Assembly (NCBI RefSeq): GCF_029269745.1
Contig: NZ_JARJHT010000001.1
Coordinates: 124,001 to 188,000 of the forward strand
DNA: 64,000 bases
From: Polluticoccus soli
GTDB lineage: Bacteria > Bacteroidota > Bacteroidia > Chitinophagales > Chitinophagaceae
Reading direction: 5' to 3'
Both the position numbers and the translations under genes were made by a program. Shown here piece by piece: positions 8,798 through 17,052 of this stretch (the first letter of the stretch is position 1; every line of letters begins with the position of its first letter). A model generated the notes under the pieces. It was not told the DNA's origin, searched no databases, and worked only from the letters and a program-made list of their open reading frames with translations.

Positions 8798-9751
8798 CTA
8801 AAATTTTATATCAAGCCTTCGCGTCGATTTCACAGGCCTGTTGCTTTCATCAAGGGCTGGTATCCAGTCCGGCATAGACCTCATTATCTCTAACGCAAGA
8901 GTATCAGCTTCCGGCTGTAACGACTGCACAACATCACTCTTATACATCTTACCGGTTTCGTCGAAGAATGCCTCGATATAGACCGTTCCTTTAACTTTCG
9001 GGTTATTCTCTCTAAACTCTTTATAACGGCTATCGTTCTCTACAAATATCGTGTATTGTCCATCGCCACCTGGAAAGGTCGGGTATTTTCTATCTGCACA
9101 CCAGGCTGCATCTGAACCAGCCTCTGTGTAACATCTAACGGACTTCAATTTTCCATTCTTGTAGTGGTCTTGTCTCGCAATTGCTCCGTTCTTATGATAC
9201 CTCACAACATCGCCGTGATAAATACCATTTTTATAGTTCGCGTAGAATGTCAATGTTTTTCCATCTTCGGCATACCACTTCCAGAATCCATTATATGCGC
9301 CATTCAATCTCGTCCCTTCACTTTGTTTCTTACCATTATCGTGATAGCTCACGAAATCGCCATTCCACTTGTCATCGCGCATTTCTCCTTCATATTCCTT
9401 TACCCCGCTTTTGTAATAACCTATCCAGTGTCCCTCACGTTTTCCGTTCTTATTATATCCTTCCGACTCCATCTGGCCATTTTCATGGTAAGAAATAAAG
9501 TAGCCATCTTTAGTCTTTAGATCTTTATCAAGATACTCAGCTACCAACAACGGCTGCGCAGTGTTGGCGAAATAATCAACAACCTGATATTTACCTGATG
9601 CCAGCTTCACAGCAGGTGGACGAACATAGGCAGCACTTTCAGAAGTTGAAACCCGCTTCCAGTCTTTATCAAAGAACACTGTATCAGTCTGCGCCTCACT
9701 ATGCAAGACTGATAAAAGAAGTAACAAGATCAGGCTTATTCCTGTTTTCAT
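8798..9751 (-). CDS. MORN/YwqK-like repeat protein with TonB C-terminal domain
   Basis: A 317-residue exported protein with signal peptide MKTGISLILLLLLSVLHSEAQ. Five or six MORN-variant repeats follow (YHENGQMESEGYNKNGKREG, YYKSGVKEYEGEMRDDKWNG, YHDNGKKQSEG, YHKNGAIARQDHYKNGK) between about residues 75 and 210. The C-terminal part (about 225-317) is a TonB C-terminal-like domain (VKGTVYIEAFFDETGKMYKSDVV ... MPDWIPA). Proteins joining these parts are frequent in Bacteroidota; databases often label the repeats YwqK family antitoxin, but nothing here suggests a toxin partner. The start lies two bases after the stop of the SMI1/KNR4 gene, so the two are co-translated. Confidence 0.82.
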   Translation of the reverse strand: MKTGISLILLLLLSVLHSEAQTDTVFFDKDWKRVSTSESAAYVRPPAVKLASGKYQVVDYFANTAQPLLVAEYLDKDLKTKDGYFISYHENGQMESEGYNKNGKREGHWIGYYKSGVKEYEGEMRDDKWNGDFVSYHDNGKKQSEGTRLNGAYNGFWKWYAEDGKTLTFYANYKNGIYHGDVVRYHKNGAIARQDHYKNGKLKSVRCYTEAGSDAAWCADRKYPTFPGGDGQYTIFVENDSRYKEFRENNPKVKGTVYIEAFFDETGKMYKSDVVQSLQPEADTLALEIMRSMPDWIPALDESNRPVKSTRRLDIKF

Positions 9752-9753
9752 AT

Positions 9754-10173
9754 TTATACTTCAACCCTTTGCTCAAACAAACCTTCCACTCCACCCTCCA
9801 AAAACGCTGATAAAAAAGCCGTGATCTCACCAAAGCGCTTACCAGTATCCTGATCGTTCTTTATTTCATAACCATTTCCTTTACCCAGGTCAACGATCCA
9901 ACAATCTGAATATATCATGTACTCGGCCAAATAAAACTGTCCCTTTTTCAGCTCCGAAGCATAATTCAACGCCTCAGTTAATGGAACGATCCTGAACATC
10001 CCAATGTCAAAGCCATCAGAGAGACTATACAATAGTTTCAGGTCATCGGGTAGCTCAAGTTGCATACTACGCTCAAAGAACTCTATGTCGCTTCGAGATG
10101 CCGGTGGATTAAAAATGGCACCATGTTGCACTTTTAACCCACCAATCAGTCTCATCATTTCTTCCGCACTCAT
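9754..10173 (-). CDS. SMI1/KNR4 (SUKH-like) family protein
   Basis: Predicted 139-residue cytoplasmic protein. The core IEFFERSMQLELPDDLKLLYSLSDGFDI is the SMI1/KNR4 signature (a helix ending in ELP-DL--LY---DGF), followed by VPLTEALNYASEL and a strand-rich end. SUKH proteins act as immunity proteins in contact-dependent toxin systems, but many are solitary and of unknown role. The frame also opens at a GTG at 10200; I chose the ATG at 10173 because the conserved fold begins after it and it avoids overlap with the carboxyltransferase gene. It is sandwiched in an operon with that gene and the MORN/TonB-C gene. No toxin gene is nearby. Confidence 0.75.
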   Translation of the reverse strand: MSAEEMMRLIGGLKVQHGAIFNPPASRSDIEFFERSMQLELPDDLKLLYSLSDGFDIGMFRIVPLTEALNYASELKKGQFYLAEYMIYSDCWIVDLGKGNGYEIKNDQDTGKRFGEITAFLSAFLEGGVEGLFEQRVEV

Positions 10174-10183
10174 ACGTTCAGCT

Positions 10184-11812
10184 TTACACCTGAAACACAC
10201 CGGTCTTAAACTCCTTCATATTCGGGTTGTGGTTGGCTGCGTTGATACCTTCTGATATTACGCGGCGGGTTTCTATCGGGTCGATGATCTCATCTACCCA
10301 AAGGCGGGCCGCTGCGTAATAAGCCGATGTTTGCGAAGTATAACGGTCTGTAATTTGTTTCAGCAGTTCTTTTTCTTTTTCAGGGTCTATCTCCTGCCCT
10401 TTCGATTTCAGCGCGGCCACTTGTATCTGTAATAGCGTTTTAGCAGCCTGCTCACCACCCATCACCGCTATCTTGGCATTAGGCCATGCATAGATGAAAC
10501 GTGGGTCGTAGGCTTTACCGCACATAGCGTAGTTGCCGGCACCGTATGAGTTACCTATTACGATCGTGATCTTAGGCACTACAGAGTTAGCTACTGCATT
10601 CACCAGCTTAGCTCCGTCTTTAATGATGCCAGAGTGCTCGCTGCGGCTGCCCACCATAAAACCCGTCACATCCTGCAGGAACACCAGTGGTATTTTCTTC
10701 TGGTTGCAGTTCTGGATAAAGCGTGCTGCTTTGTCGGCGCTGTCGTTGTAGATAACACCACCCAGCTGCATTTCACCTTTACCGCTCTTCACGATCTTAC
10801 GCTGGTTAGCCACTATACCCACAGCCCAGCCATCGATACGTGCATAACCGCACACGATGGTCTTACCATAGTCCTCTTTGAACTGGTCGAACTCAGAGTT
10901 ATCTACCATGCGCTCGATCACTTCAACCACATCGTAAGGCCTTGAGTTATCAACCGACACCAATCCGTAGATCTCATTCGGGTCTTTCTTAGGCGCTGCA
11001 GGTTTTACGCGGTCGAAACCGGCGCGTGGCTGCTCGCCAATCTTATCCATGATGCGGCGCACCTGGTCAAGGCACTCCGCTTCTGTTTCAAATTTGTAGT
11101 CGGCTATGCCGCTGATCTCGGTATGCGTTTTAGCGCCACCCAGTGTTTGTATATCTACATCTTCACCAATCGCTGCCTTTACCAGGTAAGGACCGGCGAG
11201 GAATATAGATCCATTGCCTTCCACCATCAGCGTTTCGTCGCTCATGATAGGCAGGTAGGCGCCACCAGCTACACAGCTGCCCATTACCGCGGCTATCTGG
11301 GTGATGCCCATGGCGCTCATCTGCGCATTGTTGCGGAAGATACGACCAAAGTGTTCTTTATCGGGAAATATCTCGTCCTGCATAGGCAGGTACACACCTG
11401 CGCTGTCTACTATGTAGATCACCGGCAGATGGTTCTCCATAGCTATCTCCTGCAGGCGCAGGTTCTTTTTACCGGTTATCGGGAACCAGGCGCCGGCTTT
11501 TACTGTATTGTCGTTGGCTACGATCACACACTGCCTGCCGCACACGTAACCCAGGCCGGCTACCGTCCCTGCTGCAGGACAACCGCCATGCTCCTGGTAC
11601 ATTTCCCATCCGGCAAAGGCGCCTATCTCGGTGAACGTGCTGTCTTTATCGATAAGGTATTGTATACGTTCACGAGGCGTCATCTTGCCTTTCTCGCGTG
11701 CTTTCTCGATCGCTTTTTTACCACCGCCCAGGCTCACCTGCGCATGACGCTGCCTCACCTGGCTAACAGCCAGCTTCATAGCGTCTTCGTTTTTATTGAA
11801 TTCCAGATTCAT
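10184..11812 (-). CDS. Acyl-CoA carboxylase, carboxyltransferase (beta) subunit
   Basis: The 542-residue product is a biotin-dependent carboxyltransferase that moves CO2 from carboxybiotin to an acyl-CoA. It carries the two crotonase-like halves: the N-terminal one with VDSAGVYLPMQDEIFPDKEH and GSCVAGGAYLPIMSDE, the C-terminal one with FLQDVTGFMVGS and GNSYGAGNYAMCGKAYDPRF. The first set is closest to methylcrotonyl-CoA carboxylase beta chains (leucine breakdown), though propionyl or geranyl substrates are possible. The biotin carboxylase/BCCP alpha subunit is not in the window. It is the first gene of a leftward operon with the SMI1/KNR4 and MORN/TonB-C genes, an unexplained pairing. A -7 element lies about 20 bases upstream. 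Confidence 0.93.
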   Translation of the reverse strand: MNLEFNKNEDAMKLAVSQVRQRHAQVSLGGGKKAIEKAREKGKMTPRERIQYLIDKDSTFTEIGAFAGWEMYQEHGGCPAAGTVAGLGYVCGRQCVIVANDNTVKAGAWFPITGKKNLRLQEIAMENHLPVIYIVDSAGVYLPMQDEIFPDKEHFGRIFRNNAQMSAMGITQIAAVMGSCVAGGAYLPIMSDETLMVEGNGSIFLAGPYLVKAAIGEDVDIQTLGGAKTHTEISGIADYKFETEAECLDQVRRIMDKIGEQPRAGFDRVKPAAPKKDPNEIYGLVSVDNSRPYDVVEVIERMVDNSEFDQFKEDYGKTIVCGYARIDGWAVGIVANQRKIVKSGKGEMQLGGVIYNDSADKAARFIQNCNQKKIPLVFLQDVTGFMVGSRSEHSGIIKDGAKLVNAVANSVVPKITIVIGNSYGAGNYAMCGKAYDPRFIYAWPNAKIAVMGGEQAAKTLLQIQVAALKSKGQEIDPEKEKELLKQITDRYTSQTSAYYAAARLWVDEIIDPIETRRVISEGINAANHNPNMKEFKTGVFQV

Positions 11813-11832
11813 TACCGGTATTTAAGTGCCCG

Positions 11833-11840
11833 CAAAAATA
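11833..11840 (-). promoter_or_regulatory. -7 promoter element TATTTTTG of the carboxyltransferase operon
   Basis: Minus-strand TATTTTTG lies 20 bases before the ATG at 11812. Confidence 0.5.
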
Positions 11841-11868
11841 GCTGTTTGGGGCTGAATTATTCGTCATA

Positions 11869-12897
11869 TTAGTCCCTATACATCAATATCTCCTTCTCCC
11901 CGGTCGATTTGATATAGGCACGGTACATGCCGCTGGTATTGAAAGGCATGGTAATATTTCCTTCTTTGTCCACACCTATCAGCCCACCGTCGCCGCCCAG
12001 GGCAGGTAGTTTGGTCAGTATCATTTCTTTGGCGGCATCGTCCAGTTTCATGCCTTTCAGCTCTATGCGGTCGGCTACGGCTTTGGCCATACCTAGGCGG
12101 ATAAAATACTCGCCCCAGCCAGTGCAGCTGATGGCGCATGTGTTGTTGTCAGCATAGGTGCCGGCGCCTATTATGGGGCTGTCGCCAATACGCCCGAAGC
12201 GCTTGTTGGTCATACCTCCGGTACTGGTAGCTGCGGCCAGGTTGCCTTGAGCATCCAGTGCCACAGCGCCCACTGTTCCGTATTTATGGTCGCGGTTCTC
12301 AGGATCGTTCACCGATTTCTTTTGTTTGATCTCGTTCAGCGAGTCGGCACGAATGGCGCCTTCCAGCGCGCGGCGGCTGCGTTCGGTGTGGAAATAGCTG
12401 TTGTCGACTATCGAACAGTGGTTCTGTTCCGCAAACAGTTCAGCCCCCCTACCGGCCATCATTACGTGTTTGCTGTTGTCCATCACTGCTCTTGCCGCAC
12501 ATATCGGGTTGCGTACGGTAGTGACGCCTGCTACGGCTCCTGCCTTCAGGGTTTTACCATCCATGATCGAGGCGTCCAGCTCACAACGGCCTTCGTGGGT
12601 CATTACAGCGCCTTTACCCGCGTTGAACAACGAATCATCCTCGAGCACCATGATGCAAGCCTGTACGGCATCGACCGATGAGCCGCCGCGCACCAATATG
12701 TTATAGCCAACGGTCAGGGCACGTTGCAGGCCCTCGGTATAGGCTTTTTCTTTATCCGGCGTCATATTGTTACGGGCTACAGAGCCCGCGCCGCCGTGTA
12801 TCACAAGCACAAACTTGGCATCCTTGCCCACCAGTTTTGTTTGTGCAAAGGCAGGAAGTGTTACAACTGCTAATATGAATGTTAGGAGGTGTTTCAT
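11869..12897 (-). CDS. iaaA: Isoaspartyl peptidase / type 2 L-asparaginase, exported
   Basis: A 342-residue N-terminal-nucleophile hydrolase with signal peptide MKHLLTFILAVVTLPAFAQ. The family self-cleaves before a threonine, here in HKYGTVGAVALD near residue 208, which becomes the N-terminus of the beta chain; substrates are isoaspartyl dipeptides and asparagine. Other family motifs are IHGGAG, SLFNAGKGAVM, ELDASIMDG and STGGMTNKRFGRIGDSPIIGAGTYA. The signal peptide suggests periplasmic action in peptide salvage. It lies upstream of the carboxyltransferase gene with a 56-base gap containing that gene's own promoter, so they may or may not be cotranscribed. Confidence 0.94.
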   Translation of the reverse strand: MKHLLTFILAVVTLPAFAQTKLVGKDAKFVLVIHGGAGSVARNNMTPDKEKAYTEGLQRALTVGYNILVRGGSSVDAVQACIMVLEDDSLFNAGKGAVMTHEGRCELDASIMDGKTLKAGAVAGVTTVRNPICAARAVMDNSKHVMMAGRGAELFAEQNHCSIVDNSYFHTERSRRALEGAIRADSLNEIKQKKSVNDPENRDHKYGTVGAVALDAQGNLAAATSTGGMTNKRFGRIGDSPIIGAGTYADNNTCAISCTGWGEYFIRLGMAKAVADRIELKGMKLDDAAKEMILTKLPALGGDGGLIGVDKEGNITMPFNTSGMYRAYIKSTGEKEILMYRD

Positions 12898-13140
12898 TTG
12901 TTACAATGTACGGAGTCTGAACCGCTGATTTTGTATGATTTTATTGATTTCGCTAATTACGTAGGTATTGACCATATTGTTTTTGTTACAGCGGGGGTGA
13001 TGCAGACGGTTTTGAGATTACGTACCGGTGCATCTGTGCTGAGTTTGTGGGTGAAATTGTTACAGTTTGTTCATGAAATAATGTCTTTTCATTTGAATTC
13101 ACGAGCTCGCTCACGCTCGGTTGTACCGGTCTTTGAACAA
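12898..13140. other. Non-coding leader region of iaaA
   Basis: No supported gene. A plus-strand ORF here (12889-13164) has no recognisable features and is mostly leader sequence of iaaA read backwards. Confidence 0.4.
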
Positions 13141-13194
13141 CTACATTTCTTTGTTCGGCGGTAGTACTAATGCCCAACTTTTCAACCACCCCAG

Positions 13195-13222
13195 CTGGCA
13201 AATTCGCAAGCGAATTTGCCAG
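13195..13222. repeat. Perfect palindrome (13-bp arms, 2-base loop)
   Basis: CTGGCAAATTCGC is followed after AA by its exact reverse complement. It lies three bases from a second perfect palindrome and inside the decayed ORF. Confidence 0.85.
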
Positions 13223-13225
13223 CGT

Positions 13226-13247
13226 CCCCTCCTCATCTGAGGAGGGG
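13226..13247. repeat. Perfect GC-rich palindrome of the CCTCCC/GGGAGG type
   Basis: CCCCTCCTCA, a TC loop, then TGAGGAGGGG, followed by AGTTTGGGTG. A similar hairpin lies at 24009-24028 between ribosomal genes, which suggests a dispersed repeat family. Confidence 0.8.
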
Positions 13248-13455
13248 AGTTTGGGTGTTTGTTTTCCGCTCTGCGTTCCCGCACTATCGGTTCAATGCGT
13301 TCCCGGATATGCGGATAGTTGTATAGCCTGTGCCCTCCTATCCTCGCAGATGCAAGACTAGCTTTGGGATATGCAGTATGGTATGCCTTGGTTGGATCTT
13401 TGTGCTTCTGCATGCTGCGAATGAATACCTCGTGTTGAGGTTTCCAGTAGTTCAT

Positions 13456-13964
13456 GGTTGATTGGGATTGAATAGGTTATTTACGGCACTAAATTTTCAA
13501 TAACAAATATACAAAAAATAATTCATTATTTAGAAACATACCGACATTACCAACCAACAAAAAAAAAATCAGTAACAATTTCTTAAAACCTTTATTCAAC
13601 CCTTCTCAAAAAAATAATGCTACCCCTAGTTATTGAAAATGAATTTCTTATTGTCATTTCTTAGAATAATTGGCAGAGACGCACAATAATATTTTTGATA
13701 TTGTCGCTGGTGATGCTTTAGTTTTGTCATCAGGAAGTCATCATGAAAAAGGATTAATCATTTCTTCGAAAAGGGATAAACCGCCAAGTTTTTTATTAGA
13801 GAGTAATCACCCAGATTTTTTTTGAACGTAACCCAGTACGAGCAGTAAATTTTATTGAGCCGCGAGCATAGTGCGCTATGGCCTTAACCGAGATCGTATG
13901 CCCGGCAGTCAATGGTTTGCCTGTAGTAACCGTTTTCCTATTGTTTCACCATAAAACCAACACA
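13456..13964. other. AT-rich intergenic region between divergent genes
   Basis: About 500 bases with no supported gene. It holds the -7 element of the leftward ORF and the leader of the metalloprotease gene. The frame of that protease opens at 13878, but residues before 13965 do not look like coding sequence. Confidence 0.5.
13504..13511 (-). promoter_or_regulatory. -7 promoter element TATATTTG upstream of terminase-like ORF
   Basis: Minus-strand TATATTTG lies about 50 bases before the ATG of the ORF ending at 13141. No -33 TTTG is seen at the usual distance. Confidence 0.4.
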
Positions 13965-16928
13965 ATGAGAAGGAACCAGAAGACCAAAGGGTACCGACCA
14001 ACACAGGTGTCCATTAAGTCATTGCTATTGGCAGCATGTCTGTCTGTTTCAATCCCGTCTTTTGCACAAGACAACCAAACAAAGGGGCGTGAGTATCATG
14101 GCAAGGAGGCGGGCGCCATCATCAACGGCTCCAGTTATGTACGCATGGCCGCCACCAGCCCCTACCCTTCGTTTGCGCGCATGGCGCCAACGGCACGATT
14201 GAAAACAGCAGACTTTCTACCATGGCTTAGAGAAAGCGTAAACACAAAAACACCTACCGAGTTCAAACTGCTGAAGCAGGAAAAAGACGAACTGGGCATT
14301 GATCACTATCGCTACATACAAACCTTTAAAGGCATTCCTATCGACAAAAGCACCTACATGGTACACTCGAAAAATGGCAATGTAACCTCGTTCAACGGGT
14401 TAGCGCTGGATCCACCTGCCAATCTTTCACCAACACCAACACTTACGGAGGTGCAGGGCCTGGAAAAAGCCAAGCAATTTATTGGCGCTAAAAGGTATAA
14501 ATGGGAAGACGACTTTTGGACCAAAGACCTGCGCGACCGCAAGAAAGATCCGAATGCGACATACTATCCAAAAGCAGAACTGTACTGGTATGTGAACAAG
14601 GAGTTCAACAACTATCGCCTTGCTTACAGGTATGATATACATTCTGCGGACCCTGATCATGTTGTGCGTATATATGTAGATGCGCAGACAGGAGCCATAT
14701 TGCAAACGTTGCCGCTGGAATCGAACTGCTCCGCAGCGTCTGTGAACACCGTTTTCAACGGTACGAAACCAATTAATACCGACAACTATTCCGGCAGTAC
14801 TTACCGCCTGCGCGATAATTGCCCAGGGCACCCGGTATTCTATGTACGCGACTGGAACAGTGCGACCACAACGGCTAATGTTGTTGAAATAGAAAACACT
14901 ACCAACACCTGGACTACTATGAACGAACGCTTTGGCGGTACCGTGCTTTGGGAATCAGAAAGGTGTTATCGCTATTATTTGAACGTTCACTCACGCAACT
15001 CGTATGATGATGCGGGCGGTGCAGTGAATGGCTATATCAATGCCATTTTCAGCTGCACGCCTCCACCAAACCCTTGCTATACTGCCAACAACGCGTCTAT
15101 GTCGTTTGACGGCAGCACCATGAAAGTAGGCTTGAGCAATGCAGGCACGCTGGCCAACTCTTACGCTACTATTGATATCATAGGCCATGAATTTACGCAT
15201 GCCGTTACCGGTTATTCATCCAACCTTGAATACCAGGACGAACCTGGCGGACTGAACGAATCGTTCAGCGATATATTCGGCGAAGTGATCGAAAACTGGG
15301 TATTTAGTTCAAACGACTGGCTGCTGGGTGAAGAACGTACTAATAAGCACATCAGGAGCATGTCAAACCCAAAATCAAAAGGTCAGCCTGATACTTATCT
15401 CGGGACTAACTGGTACACCGGTACCGATGACAATGGCGGCGTGCATACCAACAGTGGCGTACAGAACTTCTGGTTCTACTTACTGACCGTAGGCGGCACA
15501 GGTACTAACGACAACTCAGATAACTATGATGTATCCGGTATTGGTATAGGCGATGCACGCTCTATAGCATACCGCAACAATAACATGTACTTGAGCCAAT
15601 TCTCGCAATATGCAGACGCCAAGGATGGTGCCATACAGGCAGCTATCGACCTGTACGGCGAATGTTCTAACCAGGTAAGGCAAACCACCAATGCATGGTA
15701 TGCAGTTGGTTTGGGCGAGCCATTCTTCGATGCTGAGGTAGTTGTTACTTCCGACTATAACGGCCGCGATGTGTCGTGCAACAACGCTTGCGACGGTGCT
15801 GTGAATGTAGTTGTTACCAACGGTTCATCTCCAACTTTCGATTGGGACAATAGCGCATCGACAGCTCAATCGCGTACCAATCTTTGTCCCGGCACTTATA
15901 CCGTAACCGTGACCAATGGCAATGCAGCAGCATGTACTGTTACAGCCAGTGCTACGATTGAAAACACACCGGATCTCGTTGTTACTGCACAAGTAACTTC
16001 TAACTACAACGGTTATGGCGTATCCTGCCATGGCGGCAATGATGGTACTGCCAGCAGCAGTGCAAGCGGTGGCACGCCACCTTATACCCGCCAGTGGAGC
16101 AATGGCCAAACCACCACAAACGCCACAGGATTATCAGCCACTACATACAAAGTAGTAGTGACCGATGCTAACGGTTGTAAAGATTCAGCCAGCGTGACCC
16201 TAACTGAACCACCCGCTCTTACAGTTGATGCAGGCTCAAACCAAACAGTGTACTGGGGTTATCCGGATTCATCATGTGCTACCCTTACAGCAACAGCAAT
16301 AGGCGGTGGTGTACCTCCGCTACAGATCACATGGAGCAATGGTAATCATAATGCTTCAATGAGCGTATGTCCGACAACATCAACCGTCTACTATGTGACT
16401 ATTTCAGATGCTAACGGTTGTTCTGCAACGGATAGCGTGAAAGTTTGCGTGATAGATGTAAGGTGCGGTAACCACCTGGATAAAGTAACCATCTGCCATA
16501 AAGGCCCGAACGGCTTCGTAACACAATGTGTTTCGCTCAACACAGTTGCCAACCACCTTGCAGGACATGACGACCAGTTAGCTGCTTGTGGTACAAACAA
16601 GGCCTGCAACTTCGACGGGGCAAAATTTGCCAACAACACGGTTCAGAATCCAATCGAAACAGTTTCATCTTACCTGGATGTTTATCCCAATCCTTTCAAC
16701 GATCAAACAACCATCATGTTCAGGCTTGCAGCAAGCGAGCATGTTCAGTTGAAGGTATATGATGTTTCAGGAAAGGAAATAGCTGTGCTGTATAACGGAG
16801 CGTACAAAACAGGAGCTATAAAAGAAATAACCTTCAAGGGTACAGAATATCCGTCAGGTGTTTACTTCCTTACAGTAGAAAGTGATAAGGATGAAGACAT
16901 GACGAAGAAAATAGTTATCACCCGGTAA
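13965..16928 (+). CDS. Secreted M4 (thermolysin-like) metallopeptidase with SprB repeats and T9SS domain
   Basis: Predicted secreted zinc endopeptidase of 987 residues. After a signal peptide ending PSFAQ comes an FTP/PepSY propeptide region (YIQTFKGIPIDKSTYMVHSK). The M4 catalytic domain has the zinc site HEFTH near residue 408, the third ligand in GGLNESFSDIFGEV, and the catalytic histidine region in DDNGGVHTNSGVQNFWFY. Two or three SprB-type repeats follow (about 600-820). Then comes a short Cys/His motif (KVTICHKGPNG ... HLAGHDDQL) seen in Bacteroidota exoproteins. The end is a T9SS type A sorting domain (LDVYPNPFNDQTTIMF, about 905 onward). I chose the ATG at 13965 over 13878 because it starts a proper signal peptide. 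Confidence 0.92.
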   Translation: MRRNQKTKGYRPTQVSIKSLLLAACLSVSIPSFAQDNQTKGREYHGKEAGAIINGSSYVRMAATSPYPSFARMAPTARLKTADFLPWLRESVNTKTPTEFKLLKQEKDELGIDHYRYIQTFKGIPIDKSTYMVHSKNGNVTSFNGLALDPPANLSPTPTLTEVQGLEKAKQFIGAKRYKWEDDFWTKDLRDRKKDPNATYYPKAELYWYVNKEFNNYRLAYRYDIHSADPDHVVRIYVDAQTGAILQTLPLESNCSAASVNTVFNGTKPINTDNYSGSTYRLRDNCPGHPVFYVRDWNSATTTANVVEIENTTNTWTTMNERFGGTVLWESERCYRYYLNVHSRNSYDDAGGAVNGYINAIFSCTPPPNPCYTANNASMSFDGSTMKVGLSNAGTLANSYATIDIIGHEFTHAVTGYSSNLEYQDEPGGLNESFSDIFGEVIENWVFSSNDWLLGEERTNKHIRSMSNPKSKGQPDTYLGTNWYTGTDDNGGVHTNSGVQNFWFYLLTVGGTGTNDNSDNYDVSGIGIGDARSIAYRNNNMYLSQFSQYADAKDGAIQAAIDLYGECSNQVRQTTNAWYAVGLGEPFFDAEVVVTSDYNGRDVSCNNACDGAVNVVVTNGSSPTFDWDNSASTAQSRTNLCPGTYTVTVTNGNAAACTVTASATIENTPDLVVTAQVTSNYNGYGVSCHGGNDGTASSSASGGTPPYTRQWSNGQTTTNATGLSATTYKVVVTDANGCKDSASVTLTEPPALTVDAGSNQTVYWGYPDSSCATLTATAIGGGVPPLQITWSNGNHNASMSVCPTTSTVYYVTISDANGCSATDSVKVCVIDVRCGNHLDKVTICHKGPNGFVTQCVSLNTVANHLAGHDDQLAACGTNKACNFDGAKFANNTVQNPIETVSSYLDVYPNPFNDQTTIMFRLAASEHVQLKVYDVSGKEIAVLYNGAYKTGAIKEITFKGTEYPSGVYFLTVESDKDEDMTKKIVITR

Positions 16929-16948
16929 ACCCTACGTGCATGAAAGAT

Positions 16949-16984
16949 AGCGCTCTTTGCTTTATAGCTCAGAGCGCTTTTTTA
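16949..16984 (+). terminator. Rho-independent terminator of the metallopeptidase gene
   Basis: Stem AGCGCTCT / AGAGCGCT with a 14-base loop followed by seven T, 20 bases after the stop. Confidence 0.8.
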
Positions 16985-17052
16985 TTCTGTAGTTTTTGCA
17001 ATGCTTTAGCATTTGAGCTTTTGCATGTGTATCAGAGTATTAGCGCAAGGGC

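Larger units (their letters stand above)
13141..13455 (-). pseudogene. Terminase-small-subunit-like ORF disrupted by palindromic repeats
   Basis: The first 65 or so of 104 residues (FIRSMQKHKDPTKAYHTAYP, then ASARIGGHRLYNYPHIRERI) resemble the DNA-binding N-terminus of phage terminase small subunits, with the usual pattern of a helix, a TKAY--AYP--S--SA box, and L--NP-I---I. From about residue 68 the translation (HPNSPPQMRRG...) is simply the read-through of two adjacent perfect palindromes at 13195-13247, so the original C-terminus appears replaced by repeat sequence. No other phage genes surround it. It has a -7 element upstream, so it could still be expressed. It may also be a small HTH-type protein of other origin. 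Confidence 0.45.

Noticed and set aside
8798-10173. A toxin-antitoxin or contact-dependent immunity system
   Set aside because: YwqK-like and SUKH labels suggest it, but there is no toxin gene and the MORN protein carries a signal peptide and a TonB-C domain.
11123-11872. A 249-codon plus-strand ORF
   Set aside because: Lies wholly antisense to the carboxyltransferase gene and has no recognisable motif.
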